64,000 nt of DNA from Brevundimonas alba (lineage in GTDB: Bacteria > Pseudomonadota > Alphaproteobacteria > Caulobacterales > Caulobacteraceae): positions 691,501 to 755,500 of the forward strand of contig NZ_JAATJM010000001.1 of NCBI RefSeq assembly GCF_011927945.1, written 5' to 3'. Shown here one piece after another: positions 35,409 through 43,941 of the stretch. Each line of letters opens with the position of its first letter. Positions within the stretch are counted from its first letter, which is position 1. Under the pieces are notes generated by a model. The model was not told the DNA's origin and did no database searches. It saw only the letters and a list, made by a program, of their open reading frames with translations. A program made the position numbers and the translations under genes.

Positions 35409-35422
35409 CCGCTAGCCGCTAG
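35402..35422. repeat. Triple CCGCTAG heptamer spanning convergent stops
   Basis: Three exact 7-bp units (35402-35408, 35409-35415, 35416-35422). The first supplies the stop of the TPR gene on the plus strand and the third the stop of the HlyD gene on the minus strand. Each unit contains CTAG, which gives TAG on both strands. Slippage duplication is likely. Confidence 0.9.
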
Positions 35423-36552
35423 CGGGTGTCGACCCGCGCCACCACGGACAGCCCGGGACGCAGCCGGTCCAGCCCTGCCTGCCCCGGATCGAGGGCGATG
35501 CGCACCGGCACCCGCTGGGCCACCTTGGTGAAATTGCCCGTGGCGTTGTCGGGGCGGATGACGCTGAACTCGGACCCGGTGGCGGGGGCGATCTGCTCCA
35601 CCTTGCCCGTCAGCACCTGTCCACCGAGGGCGTCCACCGAGAGCTCGGCCGGCTGGCCGACGCGGATGTCCCTGAGCTGGTTCTCCTTGTAGTTGGCGAC
35701 CACCCAGATGCGGTCGGGCACCAGCGCCATCAGCTGGGAGCCGATCTGGACCTGCTGTCCCTGCCGCACGGTGACCTCTCCGAGCCGGCCGGCGCGCGGC
35801 GCCACGATACGGGTGTTGGCGAGGTCGATCTCGGCCAGATGAACCTGGGCGCGGGCGTTCTCGACCGCCGCTTCCAGAGCGCCGCGTCCGACGACGGCGG
35901 AGGTCACGCCCGTCTCGGCGATGCCTTCGGTCGCGCGGGCGGCGGCGAGCTGGGCCTGCGCCGCCTGAAGGGCCGTGCGGGTCACATCGACCTGGGCCTG
36001 CGCCACCCAGCCGCCCTCGAACAGCCGCTGCGTCCGGTCGAAGTCGGCCTGAGTCCTCGCCACGGCGGCGCGGGCGCCGGCGATGGAGGCCTGGGTCTGG
36101 GCCACGGATCCGCGGGCGGAGGTCTGGGACTGGGCGGAGTTGGCCAGTTGGGCCTGCGCCGCGTGCAGGGCGGCGCGGGCCTGCTCCAGTCGCTGGCGAT
36201 AGATGCGGTCGTCGATGGTGGCCAACAGCTGACCCTGCGTGACGGTCTGATAGTCCTGCACCTCGACCGAGGTGACATAGCCGGTGACCTGCGGTGCGAT
36301 GACGGTGATCTGCCCCCGGACGTAGGCATTGTCCGTGTGCTGGACGCCGCTGGTGAAGGGCGGCAACCGCCATGCCCAGAGGACCAGCAGGACGCCGATC
36401 AGGGCCGCAGCGACCAGCACGACCGTGAACAGCCGCTTCTTGCCCGGCGCGGCGGCGGGCGCCGGAGAGGCCGCTGGGGCTGGGGCGGGCACGGGAGCGG
36501 CCGGAGCGGGCGAGGATGAGGGTCCGGAAGCGGGCGCGGGTGTGTCGGTCAT
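35419..36552 (-). CDS. HlyD-family membrane fusion protein (EmrA-like)
   Basis: This 377-residue periplasmic adaptor of a tripartite efflux pump has a Pro/Ala-rich cytoplasmic N-terminus (1-40), one membrane helix (LFTVVLVAAALIGVLLVLWAW), then the split lipoyl domain HTDNAYVRGQITVIAPQVTGYV and TRIVAPRAGRLGEVTVRQGQQVQIGS, with a long alpha-helical coiled coil between them (about 110-240, many Ala/Gln). The beta-barrel block IWVVANYKENQLRDIRVGQPAELSVDALGG follows, all EmrA-type. ATG 36552 lies 29 bases after the MFS partner. An outer-membrane TolC is not encoded here. Confidence 0.92.
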   Translation of the reverse strand: MTDTPAPASGPSSSPAPAAPVPAPAPAASPAPAAAPGKKRLFTVVLVAAALIGVLLVLWAWRLPPFTSGVQHTDNAYVRGQITVIAPQVTGYVTSVEVQDYQTVTQGQLLATIDDRIYRQRLEQARAALHAAQAQLANSAQSQTSARGSVAQTQASIAGARAAVARTQADFDRTQRLFEGGWVAQAQVDVTRTALQAAQAQLAAARATEGIAETGVTSAVVGRGALEAAVENARAQVHLAEIDLANTRIVAPRAGRLGEVTVRQGQQVQIGSQLMALVPDRIWVVANYKENQLRDIRVGQPAELSVDALGGQVLTGKVEQIAPATGSEFSVIRPDNATGNFTKVAQRVPVRIALDPGQAGLDRLRPGLSVVARVDTR

Positions 36553-36581
36553 GCCTGATAAACGGCCCGTGAGGCGAAGGT

Positions 36582-38276
36582 TCAGTCGGCGGCGGCGGCG
36601 GCTTGGGCGGCGTTCGCCTGCGCGGGTCCGGAGGGCTCCGCGGGGGTGCGCATGAACCGGGGCCGCAGGTGGTGGAAGGTGACCCAGACACACCCGAGGA
36701 CGGCGGCGCAGCCGATGAGCAGGAAGACGTCGTTATAGGCCAGCACATGCGCCTGCTGGGTCAGCTGCTGCTGCAGCAGGGTCAGCCCCTGTGTCTGGCG
36801 CAGGGCGGGGTCCTGAAGGACGGAGCCATAGGCGCCGGACAGCTGCTGCAGGCGCAGGACGACGTCGGGATCGCCGCGGGTGATCCCTTCTGACAGATGG
36901 CTGAGGTGATAGCGTTCGCGGATCTGCTCGATGCTGCCGATCAGGGCCGAGCCGGCGAGACCGGCGATGTTCTGGGTGACGCCGAAGACGACGATGAAGC
37001 TGACGAGATTCTGGGCCCCCTTCTGCAGCACCTGGGTGATGCCGATCATCATCGCCGGGCCGATGAAGAAGGCGGAGGCGAAGGCCAGCAGGGCCTGGCT
37101 GAGATAGAGCTGGTGCGGCCGGGTCAGGGTGGTCGCATGGGCGTCCATGAAAGCCCCGACGGCGATTACGCCCAGGGCGATGGCGATCGGCTTGTTCAGC
37201 TTGGCCATGTTGAGGGTGAAGGCGCTGGTCAGGGTCCCGGCGAGGGCGCCCACCAGGATCACCGCGAACAGGCCATGCATCTGGTCGACGCCGATGCCGA
37301 GCTGCTGCAGCAGGCCGACGGAGCCGACGCTCTGTTCCGAGAGGACGATGCGCACCAGCAGGATCGACAGGGCGAGGCGGATGACGTCGGCGCCCGCCAG
37401 CCATGTGAGATTGATCAGCGGCGTCTTGCGATTGTACTCGACCAGCAGGGCGGCGGTCAGAAGCACGATGGCGCCGACCAGGGCCATGCCGATCCACGGG
37501 GCCTCGGTCCACCACACGATCCGCCCAAACCCGAGCACCGCGCAGAGCAGGGCGATGCCCGGCGCGAACAGGACGAAGGTTACGAAGTCCAGGGGGTCGA
37601 ACACCTTGAGCCGCTCTGACGGGGGCGTGCGCAGGGCGAACACGGCCGCCAGCGACAACAGGGACAGGCCCAGTTCGAAGACGTGGAAGCCGCGCCACTC
37701 GGACAACTCCACCAGATGGCCGGAGAACAGCCGCGTCGCCGGCAGGGCGAAACTGGCCGCGCCGATGCCGATGATCAGCCCCTTGAGCCGGTGCGCGGCG
37801 GGAAAGGCCTGGATCAGATACAGGATGCCCAGCGACGACATCGCCGCCGACGCCATGCCGGCGAAGGCGCGCACGATCAGGGTCGACTGGTAATCCTCGA
37901 AGAACAGGTTCCCCAGACCGATCAGGACGTAGGCGATGAGGAATATCTGGGCGAACAGCCGCAGCCCGTACTGCTGGCGGAATTTGATCAGCAGCAGGTT
38001 CATGCAGGCGTTGGTCATCACGAAGACGACCGGCAGCCAGGCCGCCTCGGTGGCCGAGACGCCGAGCGCGCCCGCCAGCTGCTGGGTGTTGGCGCTGACC
38101 ATGGCCGAGCCGATGCTGCCGGTCGCCGTGACCAGCAGGCCGACGGCGGCGTAGGCCAGCCGGTAGCGGATCGGGTGGTCCGGCGTGGCCGGAGAGCCGG
38201 GCAGCATCGGCCGCTCGTGGGGCTTCAGCGTCTGGACGTATTCAGACCAGGGCAGGTGGAAATTGCGTCGGCTCAC
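36582..38276 (-). CDS. MFS transporter, DHA2/EmrB-like efflux partner
   Basis: This 564-residue inner-membrane protein has about fourteen predicted helices, the DHA2 architecture. Helix 1 region reads RLAYAAVGLLVTATGSIGSAMVSANTQQL; an extended loop with AFPAAHRLKGLIIGIGAASFALPATRLFSGHL carries a motif C-like pattern. Near the end a Gln-rich periplasmic stretch (LTLLQQQLTQQAHVLAYNDV) resembles that of EmrB-type transporters. With the HlyD-like protein encoded downstream it should form an efflux pump for hydrophobic compounds. The gene order (pump before adaptor) is the reverse of the usual emrAB. Confidence 0.87.
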   Translation of the reverse strand: MSRRNFHLPWSEYVQTLKPHERPMLPGSPATPDHPIRYRLAYAAVGLLVTATGSIGSAMVSANTQQLAGALGVSATEAAWLPVVFVMTNACMNLLLIKFRQQYGLRLFAQIFLIAYVLIGLGNLFFEDYQSTLIVRAFAGMASAAMSSLGILYLIQAFPAAHRLKGLIIGIGAASFALPATRLFSGHLVELSEWRGFHVFELGLSLLSLAAVFALRTPPSERLKVFDPLDFVTFVLFAPGIALLCAVLGFGRIVWWTEAPWIGMALVGAIVLLTAALLVEYNRKTPLINLTWLAGADVIRLALSILLVRIVLSEQSVGSVGLLQQLGIGVDQMHGLFAVILVGALAGTLTSAFTLNMAKLNKPIAIALGVIAVGAFMDAHATTLTRPHQLYLSQALLAFASAFFIGPAMMIGITQVLQKGAQNLVSFIVVFGVTQNIAGLAGSALIGSIEQIRERYHLSHLSEGITRGDPDVVLRLQQLSGAYGSVLQDPALRQTQGLTLLQQQLTQQAHVLAYNDVFLLIGCAAVLGCVWVTFHHLRPRFMRTPAEPSGPAQANAAQAAAAAD

Positions 38277-38345
38277 AGGCGGGCTCGTGTCGCGGCGGGC
38301 GCCTGTTCCAGCGTCCGCCGCGCGATGACGTTCCCCGCGCCGGCG

Positions 38346-38747
38346 CTATTGAGCCGGTCGGCGTCCCGCCTCGAGGATCGGCATGCCGGCTTCCGTCGGG
38401 ATGTAGATGATCTCGCGGCCCTGTTTGCCGGCGGTCTCCTCCAGCATGTGGATATAGGCCCAGCGCAGGTAGTTGTCGGGGCCGCCGAGGCTTTGGGACA
38501 TGATCCGGTTGGCCTCGTTGGTGCCGCGGGCGCGGGCGACCTCGGCCTGGGCGGTCAGCTGGGCGGAGTCCAGAGCCGCCTGCGCCTCGAGCACGCGGAT
38601 GCGGCGGTCCTGAACGGCCTGCTCATAGGCCGCCTTGCCGGCCATCTGCTTGGAATAGACGTTGTAGGTCGGCAGGCCGACCAGCACGATCGCGCCGAGG
38701 ATGGCGATGACGATGACCGAACCGATGGTGAGACTGAATCCGCGCAT
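38346..38747 (-). CDS. Small membrane protein resembling a prohibitin/SPFH C-terminal tail
   Basis: This 133-residue protein has one N-terminal helix (SLTIGSVIVIAILGAIVLVGL, 5-25), an amphipathic coiled-coil stretch (KAAYEQAVQDRRIRVLEAQAALDSAQLTAQ, ending in AEVARARGTNEANRI), and a conserved end YLRWAYIHMLEETAG...REIIYIPTEAGMPILEAGR. The latter two resemble the C-terminal third of prohibitin/band-7 proteins, but the SPFH domain itself is absent. It may associate with full-length SPFH assemblies in the inner membrane. The resemblance is my reading, not a search result. Confidence 0.6.
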   Translation of the reverse strand: MRGFSLTIGSVIVIAILGAIVLVGLPTYNVYSKQMAGKAAYEQAVQDRRIRVLEAQAALDSAQLTAQAEVARARGTNEANRIMSQSLGGPDNYLRWAYIHMLEETAGKQGREIIYIPTEAGMPILEAGRRPAQ

Positions 38748-38827
38748 GGCGACCCCCTGAAGACTGGACGCGGGATGTCCGCGTCGGACCCAGACTCGCC
38801 GGGTCGCCCGCGGGGGTCAAGCCGGCG

Positions 38828-39544
38828 TCAGCGCGTCAGTTCGAGGATCTCGAGCTTGGCTTCCTGCTTCGGCCACGGAATGACCAGCCGCCAGCGCTCG
38901 GCACCGATGCGTTCGAAGACGCCGATCTGGTCGCGCTCGGGCATCTGGCCGTAGGCGGGATAGCCGGTCTCGTCCGCGCCCCAGGCCTGCGCCCCGATGA
39001 AGACGAGGCGGCGGTCGGTGTCGGGATAGAGCAGGCCGCGCGAGCGCTGGGAACCGGTGGTCTTGGTCAGGACCAGATCGCCGCCGGGCGTCAGCTCGAC
39101 GGTGCAGCGGAAGCCGGGATAGGCGACGTAGGCGAGGCCGCCCGGGCTCTTCGCGCCCAGTTTGATGGTGCGGCAGCGGTAGGCGCCGGGGGCGGGCTGG
39201 AGGCGGCCGGCCTGACCCGCATTGGGATCGACGAGGGGGCCGAGGGCCTCGACCTGTTCGGCGAAACCGGCGTCCTCCGCCTCGGCGCGGGCGAGGCGCC
39301 AGGCCTGATCCAGGCGGCCGAGGGCGGAGGCGTCGGCGGGCGAGGCGACCTGACGCCAGTCCGAGGTTCCGCCCTGTTCGCCGGTAGCGGGCGTGACAGG
39401 CGCGGGCGCAGCGGCGGGCGCGGTCTCGGGCCGGGTGACCCCGTCGTTCGGCGTCGTGCCCGGATCGCTGGTCGAGGGGGCGGGCTGCTGGCTGCAGGCG
39501 GCCAGCAGGGCGGCGAGCGAGGCGACGGCGGCGAGGGTCCGCAT
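38828..39544 (-). CDS. DUF4893-type lipoprotein (paralogue 1)
   Basis: This 238-residue lipoprotein has a signal with lipobox LLAACS near residue 17, then a Pro/Ala/Thr-rich linker to about 60. The conserved domain contains DWRQVASPADASALGRLDQAW, GAYRCRTIKLG (one Cys), FRCTVELTPGG, TGSQRSRGLLYPDTDRRLVFIG and ERIGAERWRLVIPWPKQEAKLEILELTR. The same blocks occur in the next gene upstream, so these are tandem paralogues. No catalytic residues are evident; probably a periplasmic structural or binding protein. Confidence 0.82.
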   Translation of the reverse strand: MRTLAAVASLAALLAACSQQPAPSTSDPGTTPNDGVTRPETAPAAAPAPVTPATGEQGGTSDWRQVASPADASALGRLDQAWRLARAEAEDAGFAEQVEALGPLVDPNAGQAGRLQPAPGAYRCRTIKLGAKSPGGLAYVAYPGFRCTVELTPGGDLVLTKTTGSQRSRGLLYPDTDRRLVFIGAQAWGADETGYPAYGQMPERDQIGVFERIGAERWRLVIPWPKQEAKLEILELTR

Positions 39545-39607
39545 CGGGCAGTCTCCATACGGCTGAGCCGCCGTAACGGCTGAGCCGGGCCCGGGTTCAG
39601 ATGCGCG

Positions 39608-40261
39608 TCAGGCGGGGACCAGCTCGATCAGGTCGAGGTTGGACTCATACTGCGGCCACGGCAGGACCAGCCGCCAGCGGCGCTCGCCGATCCGCTCGAG
39701 CACGGCGATCAGGTCGCGGTCGGGACGCTGGCCATAGGAGTTGGCAGGCGGCTCGGACGCCAGCGACATGGAGCCGAGCAGAACCATCTGCCGGTCATTC
39801 TCGGGGAACAGCAGGCCGGAGGGACGCTGGCTGCCGCTCACCTTGGTGAACTTCAGACCGTTGGGCGTGCGCTCGATGCGGCAGGCGAACCAGTCGTAGA
39901 CGACATAGCCGAGGCCGTCCTCGCCGCCCTGCGAGCCGAGTTTGACGGTGCGGCAGCGATAGTCGCCGGCGGGCGGCATGGCGCCGGGACGGGCGGCGCG
40001 CGGGTCGATCAGGTCGCCCGTCGACTCCAGGTCGCCGGAGCCGCGCTGGCGGCGGGCCTGCTGCAGGGCGAGGGACCAAGCGGCGTCAATGCGGTTGTAG
40101 CGGTCGCGGTCGGCGGCGGTGACGATGCCGCGCCAGTCGCGCAGCACGGGGCCGGAGCCGGGCGCGTCGGGCACGGGCGGCGGCGCGGGGGTGGACGCAC
40201 AGGCGGAAATCGAGGCGGCGGCGAGAACGATCAGCACCGACGGCCGGAACAGACGAAACAT
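39608..40261 (-). CDS. DUF4893-type lipoprotein (paralogue 2)
   Basis: This 217-residue paralogue of the neighbour has signal peptide with SISACAS as lipobox near residue 20, a shorter Pro-rich linker, then DWRGIVTAADRDRYNRIDAAW, GDYRCRTVKLGSQ, FACRIERTPNG, SGSQRPSGLLFPENDRQMVLLG and ERIGERRWRLVLPWPQYESNLDLIEL. Two conserved Cys in the domain could form a disulfide. It lies 63 bases upstream of paralogue 1 on the same strand and probably shares its transcript. Confidence 0.82.
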   Translation of the reverse strand: MFRLFRPSVLIVLAAASISACASTPAPPPVPDAPGSGPVLRDWRGIVTAADRDRYNRIDAAWSLALQQARRQRGSGDLESTGDLIDPRAARPGAMPPAGDYRCRTVKLGSQGGEDGLGYVVYDWFACRIERTPNGLKFTKVSGSQRPSGLLFPENDRQMVLLGSMSLASEPPANSYGQRPDRDLIAVLERIGERRWRLVLPWPQYESNLDLIELVPA

Positions 40262-40393
40262 GCGGCTCTCCCACAGGATCGCGGACCGGCCGCCTGCGTG
40301 ATGAGCGCCGCGGGTGTCCGGAAACGTACAGGGGTTCCTTGGCCGGAGCGGGCGAGCGGCGTCAAGCGCCCTCGCCTGCCGGTCGAGGTTTCG

Positions 40394-41377
40394 TCAGCTT
40401 TCGTCGGCGGGCTTTTCGGCCTTGCGGCGCGGCGCGCGGCGTTTGGGCGCGGGGGCCTCGGCCTCGCCGCCTTCCGGCGGACCGTCCGTCGCGGGCGCAG
40501 GCGCGGGAGCGGCGGAGCGGGTCAGGAAGCCCGGCAGGGCGGAGGGGCCGTCGTCGGCTGCGGCGGCCTCGTCGCGGCGCGGACGGCGCTCGCGCTGCGG
40601 ACGTTCGGCGCGGGCCGGTGCGGCCTCGGGCTCGCGGATTTCGGCGGCCGGAGCGGCCTCGCCTTCGTCGTCGGACGGACCGTCCTGACCAGCCTCGGCG
40701 CGTTCGTTCTGGAAGCGCTGATTGCGCTCCTGCTGACGGCGTTCCCAGCGTTCGCGGCGGGTCTCGCGGCGGCCGCCCTCGCCGACCGGGCCTTCGCCCT
40801 CGGCGCGCGGGGCCTGATCGCGGGGAGCTTGGTCCCGGGGTTCGCGGGGTTCGCGCGGCTGGTCGTCGCGATCGCGCCATTCGCGGCGCGGCTGTTCGGA
40901 CTGGCGGTCATTGGGACGGTCATACGAGCGGTCGTTCTGGCGCTCGTCCTGCTCGCGCTGGCGGGCTTCGGCGGCGGCGACGCGGTCGGCCTCGGCCTTC
41001 TCGGCAGCCATGATGGCGGCGGCCTGGGCGCCCGTCTCGTCTTCGAAATCGATGTCGAAGCCCTGGCCGGCCAGTTCGCGCTGGGCGATCTCGGACACGG
41101 GGCGCGAGGGCTGGAGGGCGCGCAGGACGCGGAAATAGTGTTCGGCGTGCTGGGTATAGTTCTCGGCCAGAACGCGGTCGCCGGCGGCCGAGGCGTCGCG
41201 CGCCAGCTGCATGTAGCGCTCGTAGACGGTCTGGGCGTTGCCGCGGACCTTGATGTTCTCGGGGCCCTGCGAGTCCCATGACCGGTTCGGGTTGGTGGCG
41301 TTGGCGTTGCCGCCCCCGCCGCCGCCGGGCTTCCTGTTGCGTCCGCGCTGACGCTTCATGCCCTTGAAATCTCTCAT
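40394..41377 (-). CDS. DUF4167 protein, RNA-binding-like with basic/acidic repeats
   Basis: This 327-residue protein's N-terminal domain (about 1-90: MKRQRGRNRKPGGG..., NRSWDSQGPENIKVRGNAQTVYERYMQLARDASAAGDRVLAENYTQHAEHYFRVL) is the conserved DUF4167 module. The rest is low-complexity: Arg/Asp/Glu-rich (RSYDRPNDRQSEQPRREWRDRDDQ) then Pro/Ala/Arg, consistent with disorder. Its composition suggests RNA or ribosome association; function unproven. It lies downstream of prmC, a known alphaproteobacterial neighbourhood. The 291 bases between it and prmC hold short GATCGGA-type repeats and no convincing gene. Start 41377 or 41359. Confidence 0.82.
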   Translation of the reverse strand: MRDFKGMKRQRGRNRKPGGGGGGNANATNPNRSWDSQGPENIKVRGNAQTVYERYMQLARDASAAGDRVLAENYTQHAEHYFRVLRALQPSRPVSEIAQRELAGQGFDIDFEDETGAQAAAIMAAEKAEADRVAAAEARQREQDERQNDRSYDRPNDRQSEQPRREWRDRDDQPREPREPRDQAPRDQAPRAEGEGPVGEGGRRETRRERWERRQQERNQRFQNERAEAGQDGPSDDEGEAAPAAEIREPEAAPARAERPQRERRPRRDEAAAADDGPSALPGFLTRSAAPAPAPATDGPPEGGEAEAPAPKRRAPRRKAEKPADES

Positions 41378-41668
41378 CGGACGCTACCGTGCTTTGCTTG
41401 AGGGACGGGCCGGCGCGCGTGATGCCGCCTGAAGCCGTCCGTTTCGTCGTTCCGCTTCGCGCGAGGCCAATCCTCGCTGACGATGTGATCGGAAATCCGT
41501 GCCGCCCCGTGGTCCGCCCGATCGAGTGATCGGACCGTCACTGCCCTGAGCGCGCGTGGATGGGCCTGAAGCGGTCCAAGTCGTGCGGTTTGGGTGGGAG
41601 ACAGGAAAAGACTTAGCGTGTGCGGGGGCGGTTTCCAAGGGCTTATTCTCGGACCCGCCCCGTCATCC

Positions 41669-42562
41669 TCACATCTTCGGGACGGGGTTGGTGCGCGGAT
41701 CCGGGCCGTTGGTGACGACGCGGTCGCGGTCCGACAGATCCTTGACGACGATGACGTTCTCGAAGCCCGCCGCCTCGAACAGGGCCTTGACCTGCGGGCC
41801 CTGGTCCCAGCCGATCTCGACGGCGAACAGGCCGCCGGGCTTGAGGATGCGCATGATCTCGGGGGCCAGCTCGCGATAGGCGGTCAGGCCGTCCGGTCCG
41901 CCGTCCAGCGCCAGGAGGGGATCGTGATCGCGGACCTCGGGGTCGAGGCCGGGGATGTCGCCCGACGGGATGTATGGCGGATTGGAGACGACGACGTCGA
42001 AGCTGTGGTCGCCGAAGCCCGCGGCCCATTCGGTGCGCAGGAAGGTCGCGCGGTTGTCGAGCTCCAGGTTGGTGGCGTTCTCCTTGGCCACGGCCAGCGC
42101 CTCGAACGAGATGTCGGTGCCTACCCCGCGCGCGCCGAACCGCTCGGCCAGAGTCGCCAGGAGGATGGCGCCCGAGCCGGTGCCGAGATCGATCATCTCG
42201 AACGCCTTGTTCGGCGGATAGGCCAGCAGCACCACGTCGAGGATGGCCTCGGAGTCGGGGCGGGGGCTGAGCACGTCGGGCGTGACGTTCAGCATGATCT
42301 TCCAGAAGCCCTTCCGGCCGAGGATGCGCGACACGGGTTCACGGCGCAGGCGGCGCTCGACAAAGCCGTCCAGCGCGGCCTGCTGGTCAGCGGTGACGGC
42401 CCGGTAGGGGTCGGCGAGGATGTCGGTGCGCGAACAGCCGGCGGCGACCTCCAGCAGCAGGCGGGCGTCGATCGAGGGGCTGTCGATCCGCCCCTCCTTG
42501 AGGCGGGCGGCGGCGGCCTTCCAGGCGGTGACGAGGGTGGGAGCGGAAGCGGCGTCAGTCAT
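41669..42562 (-). CDS. prmC: Peptide chain release factor N5-glutamine methyltransferase
   Basis: This enzyme methylates the Gln of the GGQ motif in release factors RF1/RF2 using S-adenosylmethionine. The 297-residue chain has the N-terminal helical domain (SIDARLLLEVAAG), the linker RREPVSRILGRKGFW, AdoMet motif IDLGTGSGAILLATLAER, acidic motif GVGTDISFEALAVAKEN and catalytic VVSNPPYIPSGDI. The start is ATG 42562; the frame is open to 42625. In many relatives prfA precedes prmC; here the upstream gene is a divergent YihY gene, so prfA is elsewhere. Confidence 0.94.
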   Translation of the reverse strand: MTDAASAPTLVTAWKAAAARLKEGRIDSPSIDARLLLEVAAGCSRTDILADPYRAVTADQQAALDGFVERRLRREPVSRILGRKGFWKIMLNVTPDVLSPRPDSEAILDVVLLAYPPNKAFEMIDLGTGSGAILLATLAERFGARGVGTDISFEALAVAKENATNLELDNRATFLRTEWAAGFGDHSFDVVVSNPPYIPSGDIPGLDPEVRDHDPLLALDGGPDGLTAYRELAPEIMRILKPGGLFAVEIGWDQGPQVKALFEAAGFENVIVVKDLSDRDRVVTNGPDPRTNPVPKM

Positions 42563-42644
42563 GCTCTGGCCTTGGCGCGGCTTTGCGCGGATATCAAGCG
42601 GGGCGGCGCAGGAACGCGGCCGCACCGGAGCCGTTGTCGCCCCA

Positions 42645-43883
42645 ATGCAGAAACGACAGTCTGGACGGAACGGGGGCCTCGGGATCTGGGGCGTGGTCGG
42701 GGCGCTGGCAGGCGGGCTGGCGGCGGGCGCGGGCGCGGCGCACCTGCTCTACACCCGGGGACACAAATACGGGCTGGAGTTGCGGCCGGCGCGGCCCGAG
42801 CCGGTCGTCCCCGCCGCGCCCACGCCCGAGGATTTCGAGGCGCAGGAGCCCGGCCGGGGACGGCTGGCGCAGCGGCCGGAGCATATTCCGCACAAGGGGT
42901 GGGTCGACATCTTCTGGCGCGTCGGAGCCTCCTATTTCGGCGACCGGGTCGGCTTCGTCTCGGGCGGCGTGACCTTCTTCGTGGTGCTGTCGCTGTTCCC
43001 GACGCTGGCGGCGTTCGTGACCATCTACGGCCTGTTCGCGGACCCCAACGATGCGGTGGCGCGGCTGTATTTCCTCTATTCGGTTCTGCCGACGGGGGTG
43101 GCGACCTTCCTGTCCGGCGAGATGCAGAGGCTGGCCGAGAACTCGAACACCCAGCTGACCTTCACCCTGCTGTGGACCCTCAGCCTGTCGCTGTGGACGG
43201 CGAACGGGGCGATCAAGGTGCTCTTCTACGGCCTGAACATCGCCTACCACGAGGTCGAGAAGCGCAACATCTTCAAGTACAACCTGGTCTGCATGGCCTT
43301 CACCGTTTCCGGCCTAGGAGCGATCCTGGTCGCGGCCGGCATGGTGGTCGGCGTGCCGGTCGTGCTGGGCCTGTTCGGCCTGACCGAGGAGTGGGCCTAT
43401 CTGGCGCCGCTCAGATGGCCGATCCTGCTGCTGGTCTACGTCGCCTCCCTGACCGTGGTGTACCGGTTCGGCCCGTGCCGGCAGCGGGCGCGCTGGCGCT
43501 GGCTGACGCCCGGCGCGATCTTCGCCTCCCTCCTCAGCGTTGCGCTGTCGCTGGGCTTCAGCTGGTATCTGCAGACCTTCGTCAAGATCGACTCCTACGG
43601 ACCGCTGGCGGCGATGATGGGCTTCCTGCTGTGGACCTGGCTGAGCGTGCAGATCATCCTGATGGGCGCCGAGCTGAACGCCGAGGTCGAGCACCAGACG
43701 GCGATCGACACGACTACGGGGACGCCGGTCGGCATGGGCGAGCGGGGCGCGGTGGTGGCTGACACGGTGGGACCCCGCCGGGGCAACCCCGCCGCCCTGG
43801 CCTTCACCCTGAAGCACGCCGAGGCGCTGTCGGACCGGCTGATGAAGCGGCGTATTCGGACGCGGACGCCGCCGCCGACCTGA
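42645..43883 (+). CDS. YihY/BrkB family inner-membrane protein
   Basis: This 412-residue protein has an N-terminal Gly/Ala-rich membrane segment (about 12-33), a Pro/Glu-rich linker, then the YihY core with six helices: DRVGFVSGGVTFFVVLSLFPTLAAFVTIYGL, ...TLLWTLSLSLWTANGAIKVLFYGLNIAYHEVEKRNIFKYN, ...VYRFGPCRQRARWRWLTPGAIFASLL, and LLWTWLSVQIILMGAELNAEVEHQTA. All are conserved family motifs. Once called ribonuclease BN, it is now regarded as a membrane protein of unclear function. ATG 42645 is preceded by 82 bases from prmC. Confidence 0.9.
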   Translation: MQKRQSGRNGGLGIWGVVGALAGGLAAGAGAAHLLYTRGHKYGLELRPARPEPVVPAAPTPEDFEAQEPGRGRLAQRPEHIPHKGWVDIFWRVGASYFGDRVGFVSGGVTFFVVLSLFPTLAAFVTIYGLFADPNDAVARLYFLYSVLPTGVATFLSGEMQRLAENSNTQLTFTLLWTLSLSLWTANGAIKVLFYGLNIAYHEVEKRNIFKYNLVCMAFTVSGLGAILVAAGMVVGVPVVLGLFGLTEEWAYLAPLRWPILLLVYVASLTVVYRFGPCRQRARWRWLTPGAIFASLLSVALSLGFSWYLQTFVKIDSYGPLAAMMGFLLWTWLSVQIILMGAELNAEVEHQTAIDTTTGTPVGMGERGAVVADTVGPRRGNPAALAFTLKHAEALSDRLMKRRIRTRTPPPT

Positions 43884-43941
43884 GCGAGCCCTCTGGTCAG
43901 CATGCAACCAATGGTGCAGGTTGGCCGCAGGGGGAGTTCAC

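Noticed and set aside
41384..41638. 84-codon minus-strand ORF between prmC and DUF4167
   Set aside because: Arg/Ser/Gly-rich translation, no ribosome-binding site and no family; treated as non-coding.
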